Shown one piece after another: positions 35,787 through 47,602 of a stretch of 64,000 nt of DNA. The stretch comes from Fasciola hepatica (Eukaryota > Platyhelminthes > Trematoda > Plagiorchiida > Fasciolidae): contig CANUEZ040000167.1 of the NCBI GenBank assembly GCA_948099385.1, positions 1,818,001 to 1,882,000 on the forward strand, given 5' to 3'. Numbering within the stretch: the first letter of the stretch is position 1; each line of letters begins with the position of its first letter. The notes below the pieces were generated by a model. That model did no database searches. It was not told the origin of the DNA and saw only the letters and a list, made by a program, of their open reading frames with translations. The position numbers and the translations under genes were made by a program.

Positions 35787-36060
35787 TTGAGACCTGACTC
35801 TTATTTGTTTCCCGCTCGGTCTTTGCTAGTGCTCAGTTATCGACCTGCTTTCCTAATTCAATTCTTAGCTTAATGCACCCAGTGCAGCAAGGGTAACATT
35901 CTTTGGGTCGGCTAAGTTAGACAGCCCACGGCCCAAAGAATGTTACTTTTTCTCCACTGGGTACATTGGGCTAAATATTGAATTAGAAAAGCAGGCCGAT
36001 AACTGAGCACCAGCAAAGATCGAGCAGGAAACAAATAACATTCAGGTCTCACGCAACAGA
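35787..36060. repeat. Large inverted repeat (foldback element), arms about 125 bp
   Basis: The left arm GACCTGACTCTTATTTGTTT through CCCAGTG...GTAACATTCTTTGGG pairs with the right arm, whose reverse complement reads GACCTGAATGTTATTTGTTT through CCCAGTG...GTAACATTCTTTGGG. The arms share about 85-90 percent of bases by eye, with a short loop near 35,915-35,930. Both strands give the same short peptide (LFPARSLLVLSYRPAFLIQ), a palindrome artefact rather than a gene. It could be a foldback transposon or MITE. Confidence 0.8.
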
Positions 36061-36169
36061 CCACAAGGAAGTTCTTCACGTGTGCTTTGGTCACGCTTCC
36101 TGGGTTAACGCCTCATCACCATGTGGGTCAGACAGTTGAGTCAAAGGCTACGGTTTAGTTCACTTCCGC

Positions 36170-37820
36170 TAATTCACCATTAACCTCGCATTTCTGTGCT
36201 CTGGTTTGGGTTGCTATATCTCAGCATCGTCTCGCTTAGGGTGAAGCAAATAGAAGCATAAGATAAAAAAGAGCCGAAAACAGAATAATATTGCTGAGAA
36301 AAGGATAGAGACCGAATGCAACTACACCAATGGTCGCGCATCTATCCATATCACTTATTGTCTCAAATCTTCTCGTGCACGAGCCTCGTGGACCTCAACC
36401 CGGAGGTGTAACACATCCTACTTGGTCAAGTCCACTGGTCAAGGTTTTCATACCGTGTCGTGAAATGATCATGTCGACCTACCTTCCAATCACTACCTGC
36501 CTCGGAGAACAGTATACGCTAAAGGAGGTTCATCGGCGGGCATGTGCAACATGTCCCAGTGATATTAACCCTTTTAAATTCAGTAGGTGTCCTAGTAACT
36601 GTTCAGTGCTTCCCAGCATTCTACGCCTAACCTCAGTATTGTTGATATGGTGTTCCCATCACATTCAAGCAATACTCCGGAGACATCGATGCTTAAATAC
36701 CGACAGTATTTGCTTATTCTATCCTTAACGGCAACGCTTCTGAGCAGTATAAAAGAACGGATAAAACCGCGGCAGTGTACACTTGAGCCTTGGTAGACAA
36801 TCATATATCAAGCCTTCTGTATACGCGACGACGCATCATCCGTCATCTGACCACCTGGTGAGATGTAACTGCTCAGGTGAGAGAACTTAACTACTTCAGC
36901 TACCACTTTCCCTGCCAAGGCAAGGTTTGGTGTGGTACCAATTCAGTCCTGCAGTAGCTTTTTACACTTTGAAGGTGCAAAATCGATCCCAAACCTAGCT
37001 ACATTGTGTAGGATATCAAGAAAAGCTTGCTACTCACCGAGAACCACGTCATTGACTGAGTCAAGTGTCACTTCCATATCAAACTAGACAAAAATTATGG
37101 GTCCACGGAAGGTGTTTCTGTGTTTTAAGACTAGTCGAAGAGTAAAGATGTGGCCGATGCAACACCGACCGGGTCTGAATTTCGTTTGATTATCACGTGT
37201 ACAATCGGTGAAGAATAATCCCGCTAAGCAGTTTGGATGCAATACTTATCAAGTAATTCCCCTGTGGTTTTTGCAAGAGGACTTTCACCTTTCTTGTAAG
37301 TCAGAGCAACCACTAATTCACACCATTAACTAGGAATCCGATCACCATCCCAAATTACTCGGCGGATTTTTGTCAACTCTGGGACCAAAATTTCGCCTGT
37401 ATCCTTAAAAGAGTATGGAGACAACTCACCCGATCTGGAAGCTTTCTACCTTTTCATACAACCTACCTCCCAGAATAATTCCATTTCTGACGGAGAAGTA
37501 ATATCTACCTGCGTCATTTCTCTTGCAGCCATTGTTGGAAGATCCACTGCAGAAGTGGGTTGCCTGAACCGTTCTTTAAAAAGCACCGCCCGATGGTTCA
37601 AATCAAGTTCCTGAGTGAATCGGTGAGCGGTCGAACTGTTTGATTAATTCACTTACATCAAGCTTTCGTGGGCTGGTACTTCCACTCAAACAGTTAAGGT
37701 TAAGGCTATTGCCAATAGACGCAGCCTTTTAAACTTTCCCACATTTCGCAATCCACCACTGTCCTCAAACTCTTAATCATTTGGTGCCGCAGAGATTTTC
37801 GTACTCCACTGAATGTGGCA
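36170..37820 (-). mobile_element. LINE alpha, degraded RT and C-terminal fragment
   Basis: Minus-strand matches to the LINE alpha RT and C-terminal region in the same order as at 9.2-10.9 kb, with heavier decay. Plus-strand cues are CTACTTGGTCAAGTCCACTG at 36,418 and the antisense of the PGG(Q/R)ISDE-type block near 36,840. The 3' untranslated purine-rich tract is at 36,230-36,330. Confidence 0.7.
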
Positions 37821-37859
37821 CCAGGAGTGACGGATCAGTGAGCATTTGAGAACAAGTGA

Positions 37860-40480
37860 TTTTGGGAATATCTATCGTTCTTTAAGCATGAGTGAATCAA
37901 AGTCTTCTACCCTCAACGGATTTGTTTCTGAACCGTATAAAAGAACGGAACTAACTACCGCATTGTACACTCTACCCTTAACAGACAATCGGATGTCACG
38001 CCGACGCCACAGATGACTGAGGTTGGAAAAAGCCAAACGGGCCTTCTGTATATGGGATGAAACTTCATCTGATATCTGTCCACCTGGTGAGATGTAACTG
38101 CCAAGGTAACAAAATTTACCCACTTCAGCTAGAGTTTCCCCTGACAAGAAAAGATCTGGTGTTGAACCAACCCAGTCCTGTAGCGGCATTTCACACTTTG
38201 AAGATGCAAAACGCATCCCAAACATTGCTATACTGTTGCTAAGGCTATCTAAAAGAGCTTACAACTTACCTGGATCTTCACTCAGAAGAACAATATCGTC
38301 CGCGTATTCCGGGTCACACAGTCTACTGCCTAAGCAGAGATCGATGCCGCTATTCCCACACGAGGATAAGACTATCTCAAGAATTAATTCAATTGCAAAA
38401 TTGAAAAGGAAGGACAAAACGGGGAACTCTGACGAATACCACTTTCTGTGATGAACTCGGGGGAAAGATTGCTGTAATCACGAACTCTGCTTTGGTTGTT
38501 CACATACAAGGATTAAACAAGATAAATAAATTTCTCTGACACGCTCTTCAATGGGAGGCAGTCGACTGAATCGAGCGCTGTTTTCAGATCAAGGAAGACA
38601 CAGATTGTGGGCCTACGGAACATGTAGTTCTGCTCTAAGATTTGTTGAAAAGTAAAGATGTGGTCCATACAACCACGACCGGGTCTGAAACCGGTTTGAT
38701 TTTCTTGCGCACACATTTCGCGGTCACTGGAAATTCGGTGGAGAATAAGACCGGTAAGCGGTTTGGATGCGGTATTTACCAAGCTAATTCCCTTGTGGTC
38801 TTCACAAGAGGACTTGTCATCTTTCGGCACTACCATCGATCTATACTATTCCCTGGGAATCTGTTCACTATCCCAAATAACCCGAAACCCAAACTTCGCC
38901 TCCATCCTTGAAAAAGATGGAGACAAACCATCCGGTCCAGCGGATTTATACTTTTTCAAGTAACCTATCTCCCACATAATCTCCATTTCTCATGGAGGAG
39001 TGATATCCACTTGCATCTTTCTCTGGTAGGTATATTTGGAACATCCACTGAGCTGTTTCTTAAAGTGCTCCACCCAACGGCCCAGATGACGTCCCTGAGA
39101 GTGAATCAGTGAGCCGTCGGGTTCCTTGATTAACTCACAGCGGACTTCCGTGGACCGATACCTCTAATCAAACGGAAAAGGATAAGATTATGGCCAGTAG
39201 ACGAAGCCTTTCTCATTTCCCTACATTTCGTAAACCACTACTGCTCGCGGTTATTTCTTAGGCTCCTAGTCAGTTGGCGTCTCAGGGATTTATGCACTTC
39301 ATTAAATGTGGTACATGGAGGGACGGATTTGCGAGCATCCAACAGAGCAGCCGATGTCGAAAATATTCATCGTTTGTGTGGCGTACTTGAACCAGAGTCT
39401 TGAGTGGCATTAGACGCGGCCTACAAGGCTTCCTTGATCTGTCGCCAGCGTTTATCTGGGTCTTGCATATCCGGCTGCATCGACAACCGTGTGCATAGCT
39501 CCGCCTGAAAAGCAGATCGTCGGTTATCGAGTAGAAGCAACCGCGCGAGACGGGTGGTGGTGGTGTGGGTACGACCACGGACGAGACGTAAGCAGAGGCG
39601 AGCATGTACCAAGACACGATCTGAATCCACATGCACAGATGAAAATGAACAATAATCTCCGATTGATCCATTACATCAGTGACCAATGTCAACATGGTCA
39701 ATCTGAGTTCAACGCTGTGAAGACGTAGGATGAAGCCATGTGGATCTATGCCGTTTCTTGCGACGGGGGTTCGTACACACCGGAAACAACCTGTGGTCGG
39801 GAAACGGCTTTTCTATTTCATACTTGCGCTTGAGTGCAGTGGAAGAGGTATAGACCTCGTGGCCACAAAGGCCCATTGCACTATTACGAATAACCGATAA
39901 CCGGATCGTGAGACTTGGAGTGGAGAACCGTATAAGGTCCCAACAGGCCAGGTGTGGTAACAATAAGGATGGAATGATCACTGATATTAATGCGATAGGC
40001 CGGGATGGCAAACGGGTCTGCAGTGTGCCATTCGGAATATCCCAAACATCCAACTTGAGCACTGCAATCTCCAGCAATCTCAACCATGTCCGCTGAGCGT
40101 GTGCTTTGAAGCAGCTGGGAAGTATCCCGATACAATTTTTCCTTGAACTCGGAGGAACTGAAGTCAGTGGGCCCGTACACAGACAAGAAAAACAAGCATC
40201 AACGTTCCAGTCTGTTCCTGTTGATAAGTACAGAACCGTCCAACCAAAATCCACACAAACGACTGGGGACTGATATGGAGCATAAGGCTGCAGTGCACTC
40301 AGCTCTAAAGCTCGGAGTGACTCCCACGCCAGAATATTAACGATCACTGGATACCGAATCAGCCAACACGCGAATAGCAAAGCGCAGCAATGCCGATGAA
40401 TCTATGGGGAAGAGAGGAAGAGTGTTCAAAGAAGTGGGGTCTTGTAAACGCGTCTTGGAGACTAAACACATCCATCCAAA
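37860..40480 (-). mobile_element. LINE alpha, 5'-truncated copy with SINE inside
   Basis: Endonuclease pieces (LQDPTSLNTLPLFPIDSSAL, FFLSVYGPTDFSSSEFKEKL) lie at 40,480-39,880; a SINE-A insertion at about 39,830-39,960; linker SDRVLVHARLCLRLVRGR. RT parts are CEDHKGISLVNTASKPLTG, GFRPGRGCMDHIFTFQQIL and ICVFLDLKTALDSVDC near 38,800-38,540. The C-terminal part VGKFCYLGSYISPGGQISDE lies near 38,130. Frames are broken. Its 5' edge at about 40,485 is fused to the Gypsy B' fragment. Confidence 0.8.
39830..39960 (-). repeat. SINE-A fragment within LINE alpha
   Basis: On the minus strand CAAGTCTCACGATCCGGTTATCG, split here as AAGTCTCACGATCCGG and TTATTCGTAATAGTGCAATG, then GGCCTTTGTGGCCACGAGGT, matches the SINE-A body. 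The head is missing. Confidence 0.65.
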
Positions 40481-40484
40481 CAAA

Positions 40485-42165
40485 AGAATGGAGAAGCAAA
40501 GTGAAGACCACTTAAAAGGCTTCATCCAACAAACAATTGATGCATGACAGCTGGGAACAGAATGAACAGGTTTATAGTTAGAGACAATACAAAAGTTTTG
40601 TTTAATAACACATTCTACCCCGCCCAGTCTGATTGAACTCAGAGAATATAAATGAGATAACACTTCTCTGTTGCGAAGTTCATAAGGTCGTGTTCTCTGT
40701 TTCTGGGTGTGAAGAGATGACGCATCTGATGTACAAGGGGTACCTGTTGGTGTAATGTGATCGTAATTTAATGTAGAGCAGTGGGAATCAGTCATATTGT
40801 CATTGAGTGGAGTCGGCGCATTACCAACGGAATCCTCGTTTTGGGAAGGTAGTGGTTGACTGTGACCCGCAGGTGCCAGGTTACGAAGTGAGACTGTGTC
40901 ATCCTTCCCGTCGAGGAAACGAACAACTGAAATATTGATGGTTGCTCTCCACCAACTGTGTACTTCGTCAACCAATGGGTCGAATTTTGTTTGTCGCACA
41001 TTACGATGGAGAAGTACGGGATCCGGTGTGGTCAGTCAGCTACGTAGTGATATACCTGAAGTAGAATTTCGTTTACAAGAGAACAATCGCTCGTGGGGAG
41101 TGGCATTCGTGGAAGTACACAACAGAGAGCAGATCGAGTGGAGGGCGTCTAACAAAACACTTTCCCACTGAAAGAGAGACAGATTCTTGGACTTCAAGGC
41201 AAAAGTAATCACCTTCCATATAATTTCGTTTATTCTTTCTACCTGCCCGTTACCTCGAGGGTAATATGGAGTTGTTCTACTAACCGAGATTCCTTTACCG
41301 TTGAGAAATTGTCACAGTTCATGTGGTGTGAAAGACCAACCTCAATCGGTGTGGATGTAAAGCGTCATTCAGAAGATTTCGGCGAGGTAACGAAAACAGT
41401 CGATTGCAGTAGCAGAAGTCGCATACATGCATGCAAATGTGAACGGGCAATGAGAATATTCACACATAATGGTCAACATGTATTTTTCTGTTTGATACTG
41501 ATGACAAAGGCCCTTTTGAAATCCACGTTTAGCCTCTCAGACAGATGTGTGGCTTTGATAAGCGTTCATAGAGATTGGTTGAATCTAAGTTTAACTTAAG
41601 GGCATACATTGCAGCGAGAAGTCATTGATCGTACTTCTTCCGGAGTAAAAAGTTAAATTCCGAGAAGGAATAAAATGAAGCATTCTGGTAACTCCGGGAT
41701 GGTACAAAGAGTCGTGGAATTCTCGAGGATGCAAAGCACTGGACGATGTTGTGCAGCAGATGCTGGATTACGCGTTCGCTGTTGTTATCTTCTCCTCGTC
41801 GACATACCACATCAAAACTGTAACAAGACAGTTCGATACGCTACCATTGGATTTTTTCGTTCTTTATTCTGCTTTTGTGTATAAGTTCGAATATGAACGC
41901 AACAGACCTCTGATTAGTGGTGATCGTAGAACGGGTATCGATAAGATAGTGGCACTATTTCTGAAATGATTTAACAATAGCATGTGCATCCTTTTCAACG
42001 GCTGAATGATGCCGTCTGTTGGTAGTAAGTGTTTGTGAGAAGAAGGCCACTGTCATCCATTTGGAGTAAGCTTGCAGCAATGAAAACACTGGAGGCGTCA
42101 GTATCTAGGACTGGGAGAACAGTATCGTGCATAGAGATGACAGCAGACTGTTCGATTTCCTTTCA
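40485..42165 (-). mobile_element. Gypsy B' fragment, inverted near-identical copy of 26,958-28,625
   Basis: Read on the minus strand it repeats RNase H to integrase C-terminus of Gypsy B and part of its 3' LTR. Three antisense frames that are open in both copies (96, 69 and 72 codons long) differ by only one or two residues, so identity is very high. At 42,165 it abuts LINE beta and at 40,485 LINE alpha, without its own LTR ends. The minus-strand frame 40,999-40,337 runs from the Gypsy tail straight into LINE alpha endonuclease codons. Confidence 0.85.
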
Positions 42166-42600
42166 GTATTTCCAGCAAACTGGTTGAGGGATCTTTTGGA
42201 TCCCAACCACGAAGACGTAAGGCATCTACTTTCCTAAGTTCGCTGTGCGTTTTTTCGCTCCCCATTTACACATCATCTGTTGACCTTCACGTAGTTTCTT
42301 CCACTCCCGAGGAGGAACGGAAAGAAGCACTGTACGATAGACCTGCAATTGTCAAGCGTAACACGTGCGCCAACCAACGAAATCTATTAATCTGGATACA
42401 CTGTGACAGAATATTCTCTGAATTGGCACCAATACTCCATTCATGACCTCATCATTGTTCACCTTGTCATTCCATTCAATCTTGGCGATACTAAGTAAAC
42501 ATCAATGATCGAAAACCTCAAGACAACGAACATCCTTCGTGCGCATACTCTATGTCTCGCAACAAAACTGGGCAAATCACGGCACAGCATTCATGACGAG
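42166..42600 (-). mobile_element. LINE beta 3' fragment, near-identical to 50,410-50,830
   Basis: The plus-strand text from GATCCCAACCACGAAGACGT back to GCGCATACTCTATGTCTCGC is the reverse complement of the copy at 50,410-50,830 with few changes. It encodes the LINE C-terminal region in broken frames. It stops at the Gypsy B' junction instead of reaching its (ATG)n tail. Confidence 0.8.
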
Positions 42601-43430
42601 GCTTGAGAAAGCGCGAGTTACGAGTTTGAGGAATATTTACGACACTGTCTGATAACGAACTGGTGCGCGTATCGGGCGTACTATCAGTGGGAGCATTGTG
42701 GATGGGTAGAGGGGACAAAGAGAGGCTATTGAGGACAGAAGACATGGGTTTAATAAAAAGGAGGGAACTCTGAGTAGTAGCCCACTTAGCACTACAAATC
42801 GCACATGGCGCTCTGACTCTAAGGGTACTCTGAGTCAGGCTGATCACATCGAATTAAACTATCGGTGGCGCAGTTCTGTCCAGAACTGCAGATCATACTC
42901 GTCCACGTACGCAGATTCGGGGCATACATTATTTTAGTGCGATTTTCGCTCCAGCTCCATGGTCATTGACGCAAACCGCAAACCGGGTTAGCTGTATAAC
43001 GTTTATCTGATCCGTTAGTTTGCACCAGTTATGAACAGAAACTATCACATGAATTAGGAACTAAGACGAGCAGTAGTGTTGATGAGCGGTGGGCGCACAT
43101 CAAACTGGCGATGCACGTGGCAGAAGGTTTCGCATGCGGTTCTAGATCCGATATCCATCAGAAACACTAGATTTCTCAAGAGTCGCTGGGTCTAATGGAA
43201 CAAAACTTTAACTCCCCAACTGCAGGGAGGTGAATAAGACGCGAAACCTATGAGGGTGAGTCACGAAAGGCCGTTGGGGGATAACAAACACTAATAGGTC
43301 AAAAGAGCTGAATAAATGAAAGCAGCAGCTGCCTCATGTAGTAGTTAAAGACTGTTCAAACCTATTCGCGACACCAGTGGACGGCGAACGCCGGTCAGTG
43401 GAACTATGAGATAGAAATGGAGAGTCCATT
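42600..43430. other. Unassigned spacer
   Basis: No recognisable gene or repeat; frames are short and lack motifs. Confidence 0.45.
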
Positions 43431-43438
43431 TGTAGTGA

Positions 43439-43520
43439 GAAAAACGGTGACTATCTACATTGTTCGGTTGTTTACAATTGATACCTCTATTAATTACACC
43501 TCCTCTTCTGTATTGACCTC
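43439..43520 (+). repeat. Direct repeat flanking Gypsy A, left copy
   Basis: GAAAAACGGTGACTATCTAC then TTGTTTACAATTGATACCTC and TATTAATTACACC; the same order occurs at 49,032-49,115, about 5.6 kb away. Possible LTR remnants of Gypsy A, but similarity does not extend to the full length expected of LTRs. Confidence 0.55.
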
Positions 43521-45172
43521 GTAAACTACAGAACGACTCGTCCGCCCCGAACGTTTCGAGGTCGATCCGAACTCTAACGCAGCCGCTGATTCCTAGATTC
43601 TTTGGCAGTGCACATTCAACAATTTTCTTGAGTCTATCGAGCACTTACAGTCAAATAAGTTGAAAACGCTTACAAAATTATTTCTTTCCGTCAGTTTCCC
43701 GGTACGTGAAAGATTGTCATGACCACGAAACCGCAATAATAACGATGCAATCAACGTATGTCCAGTCAGAAAATGAGGTATTTGATTGACATCTAACAAC
43801 CATTTGCAACTAGGAGGGTCGGGAAACGATGGGTCAGTTCCTCCATAAGATGCAGTCGTTCGTGGGCGATTGTACCTACCAGGCAGTCTCTGCGAAACAA
43901 TATCGCGACGAAGATCTACGTGATTCTTTCATACGCGGACTCATATCCCATTCGATCAGACAGAGATTACTAGAGCACAAAATGCCTGGCCTGAAGTCAG
44001 TGGTTGATGTGGACAAATCTCTGGAACAGGTTCAGAAGCAACTCGATCTATTCCAAGGGTCGGCCGCACCCCTCCACGTGGTGCTACTGATATTAACTCG
44101 CCTTCTCTTCAGAATTTATCTGAAACGACGGCTACGTTAGAACATCCCACTCTTGCTGTCACTAAGGCCCTCCTCTTTCTTTTGTGACAGGGCCTTGGAT
44201 GTAAAATTGATTATTCGAGAAATAGGATTACTATGGCATTTTTCGGTCTAACATGCGTAACCCAGGGTCACTGTTTTGTCTTCATCAAACACGGAGACGA
44301 GTTCTATCCGAGCATTCGCTTAACGGTGATACCTGATCTGTGTGTTGATGTCCTCCTTGGACATGACCTTCTGTGGCTGCACCAGAAGATCGAAATATCA
44401 TTCAAAAGTAACAGACCCTTTTTTTCTTTGTGAGCTGACATCTGCCAGCGTTACTGCTCCTTAACTCTTTGCTCATCTATCAAGCGAGTCGAGACCCGTT
44501 ACCACGACATCCAAACGTCATTCGGTGGACGATGAACGTTTTATAGCGCTCGAAACCCAGCGCTTACTGAAGGAAGGGGTTATCGAACATCCACATCTTC
44601 ATAGAGGGCATAAGTGCTTGTTAATACCGACCCATATAGTAAAAAGCACATGGTTGTCGATCTCAGTCAAACTGTCAATCGTTCCACAGATTTTGACGCC
44701 TATCCATTAACGAGAATCGACACCACGATTAACGAAATGGCCCAGTATAGTATCTTCAGTACGTTCGACTTGCAAAGCACATCATCAGGTACCCATACGC
44801 GATGACGAGAAACAATACACTGCTTCTGAGGCATGCGAGAATCTGTACGAATTCTGTCGGATACCTTTCGGGGTGACCAATCGATTCGTCTGATTCCAGC
44901 GGACTGTCGATCATATCATCCGAGAGGCGCAACTGGCGATACCTTCGCTTATGTTGATAACATTACCACTTGTGGATATACCGCAAAGGAACATGATGAA
45001 AATGTAGCACGATTCACAGAGGCGGGTAGTCGTTATGGTTTAACTCTAAACGAAAACAAAAGTGAACTACGCACTCCTTTGATAACGCTACTCAGCTACG
45101 AAGCATCAAAAGGGGTCATCAGACCTGATCCTGAAAGATTTCAGCCACTACGTGGCATATCGCCACCAAATG

Positions 45173-45761
45173 CCTCAGTGTGGTCGGGTGTGGGTGTATC
45201 AGACTCCGAGATGGCTACTTGTCTTGAACGCCTCTCGAAATGCTCCCAAGTGACCGTGCGTCTAATACAGCTTCTGCTGAGAAAGTTCTACCCACTGCCT
45301 TCTCGTGGCGGAGATATTTCCACTAAAGTGAGAGGACGAAAGCGAATGCCCAGCGCTCTCCACTGGGTTGACCAACTAATAGTCAGTCTAGGGGAAATGG
45401 ATAAACCCTGATTCCAAACCAACCATGGATGGCGTATAAGGCGTACAACGATATGCTCACCGGTATCTGTGGCGGAGAGGTGCACTGGGCACCCAGGATG
45501 TTTGGATTCATCCGAAGGGTGTATGAACTGAGCAATCAGTCACCGGCCCCCAATGAGTTACGTTTCGTTCCACTGCCTTGCGGGTTAAGATTAGGATAGT
45601 TAAAGGCTCCGGTTGTGTATCCCTAAGAAAACCATCTGCTTTGACTTGGGCAACCTGGCAGCATCGCGTCCTCAAGCAAATCATGGACTTGAACTGTCTA
45701 CCCCTTCCTCCCGATTGTACCATGTTTTGTTTGGCACACAAACTGAAACCAAACAGGTGTG

Positions 45762-45832
<71 letters not shown>
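45173..45832 (+). mobile_element. Non-autonomous retroposon with (TA)n tail inserted in Gypsy A RT
   Basis: A 660-bp block interrupts Gypsy A between codons for PLRGISPPNA and RRAVGLFVHYS. Flanking direct repeats are ATCGCCACCAAATG (45,159-45,172) and ATCGCCACCCAAGG (45,833-45,846), two mismatches in 14, read as a target-site duplication. It ends in about 33 TA units. The interior has no recognised coding sequence. Family unknown. Confidence 0.75.
45763..45830. repeat. (TA)n microsatellite
   Basis: About 33 TA units forming the tail of the retroposon insertion. Frames that read Ile-Tyr repeats here are artefacts. Confidence 0.97.
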
Positions 45833-45834
<2 letters not shown>

Positions 45835-46648
45835 CGCCACCCAAGGACCTAAAAGCTCAACGGCGAGCCGTCGGACTATTTGTACATTACTCACAGCGGA
45901 TCCCTCGATTTTCCGATGGGATTCATTCATTGGTACATAGTTCGACCTCTTCGTTGCTGGGACACGTCAAAGATACCTTCGAATCATTGTAAACCGACCT
46001 CCAACATGCGATATTCACGACTGTTGATCTTACCATTCCCCTGTTATTGAAAACCGACGCATTTTATATCGCTATATCAGCAACTCTAAACCAAAACGGG
46101 TGACCTGTGGCATTTTTCTTACGCACTCTATCACCCAGTGTGAGACGTTGTTTGATTGTAGAAAAGGAAGCCTTCGCTATTGTGCAATCTGCTAGAAAGT
46201 TGGGACACTATTTTCTAGGACATCACTTCAAACTAACTATTGATTAAAGATCTGTCTTTCACGTATGAAATGCAACAGAAGGGGCGAATAAAGAATTATA
46301 AAATCCAACGGTGGAAATCTGAGCTTTTGCCCTTCTATTCTGATCCCGTTTATCACCCGAGACGGGAAAATTCAGCTGCTGACGCCTTGCCTTGTAGTTT
46401 CTCCACGGTGTCTTATACACATATTGACCTCGAGAATCCTCATGAGACATTATCATTCAAAAGTCACTCGTATGCTGCATTTCGTGCGTTTAAAGAACCT
46501 TTCATTTTCCACTGACGAAGTGCGATCTGTTGTCCCTAACTGTCGTACTTGTCCCACTGTCAAACCACAATTCTGTCGGTACGGTACCCTCATTAAAGCT
46601 ACACAACCCCTTGAGCAACTGAGTGCTGATTTTAAGGGTCCTCTACCA

Positions 46649-47280
46649 TCATCATCATCATCGTACAGCGTTAAACAGTAGGGCAAGCACCACTGAACAC
46701 TGCCTTTCTCACCATGTTGCACGTTGAATTAGAAAGTAAGATGGACAGGGACTGGACCTACATGGGTGGGAAAAGGAAAGAATGCCCTAGTAGCTAACAC
46801 ACAGAATACAGTCCAACTGTACAAACGCACACCGGTCAGTCATTCTGATTCGATAGAAAGTGACAACACGATCGCCACTGTTCGCGGTTCGCTGCCATGT
46901 CCTTCAGTGTCTCCAGCCAACTGGTAGACGGATCTTTTGGACCCCAACCACGAAGACGTGAAGCACCTACTTTTCCTAAGTCTGCTGTATATTTTCTCGA
47001 TCCTTGCTGCCACGTCATCTGTTGACCTCCACGTGGTCTCTTCCACTCCCTAGGAGGAACGAAGAATAGGACACGGTACGGTAGACGTGTGTTTGCCATA
47101 CGTAACACGTGTCCCAACCAACGAAGTCTACTAAGTTGGATACGCTGTGACAGAAGGTTCTCTGAATTAGTACCCAATACTTGCTTTCTGACCTCATCGT
47201 TGCTTACTCGGCTATCCCATCCAATCCTAGCGATACTACGTAAACATCGATGGTCATCTACTACCATCCGTCACTCGCAA
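46649..47280 (-). mobile_element. LINE beta 3' fragment
   Basis: Minus-strand frame from 47,267: [78 protein letters not shown]. This C-terminal region is open for about 140 codons. It ends at 46,649-46,665 in the (ATG)n tail. Inserted in the Gypsy A integrase. Confidence 0.88.
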
Positions 47281-47334
47281 CAGATACCTTCTAAATACCA
47301 TCGATGAATTTTCTCGTTTTCCGTTTGCCTTTCC

Positions 47335-47550
47335 GTGTTCAGACGTGTCTACGCACATAACCATTTCTTATTTCTGTCAACTGTTGTTTCTCTTTGGGTT
47401 GCTATGATACATTGGGACCTAATGTGGTTCTTTGCCACTCAAAGTCTCAGGGTCTGGCTGCCGGTTATCCCCAATTGTGCAGTGGGCCTTCGTGACTATG
47501 GGGTAGATGCTCCTTCTACTGCACTCATGCGTAAGCATGTAATTAAAAAA
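47335..47550 (+). repeat. SINE-A copy
   Basis: The body CAAAGTCTCAGGGTCTGGCT, GCCGGTTATCCCCAATTGTG and TACTGCACTCATGCG matches the copy at 29,767. The head is diverged. Confidence 0.65.
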
Positions 47551-47551
47551 G

Positions 47552-47602
47552 ACTCAGACTGCGGCCCTTCTTTCATGTCCGAAAGAAGAACCGCAGTCGG
47601 AG
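47552..47602. repeat. Short perfect-stem hairpin
   Basis: ACTCAGACTGCGG...TTCTTTC-ATGTCC-GAAAGAA...CCGCAGTCGGAGT forms a stem of about 20 bp with a small internal bulge. It lies at the junction of SINE-A and the LINE beta 3' end. Confidence 0.7.

Noticed and set aside
35679..36094. Two similar small proteins on opposite strands
   Set aside because: Both arms of one palindrome encode the same peptide; no independent support.
39709..40380. A 223-codon frame on the minus strand
   Set aside because: Runs across LINE alpha and an inserted SINE in a frame without LINE motifs; composite by chance.
45578..45940. Long frames reading Ile-Tyr repeats on both strands
   Set aside because: Translation of a (TA)n microsatellite.
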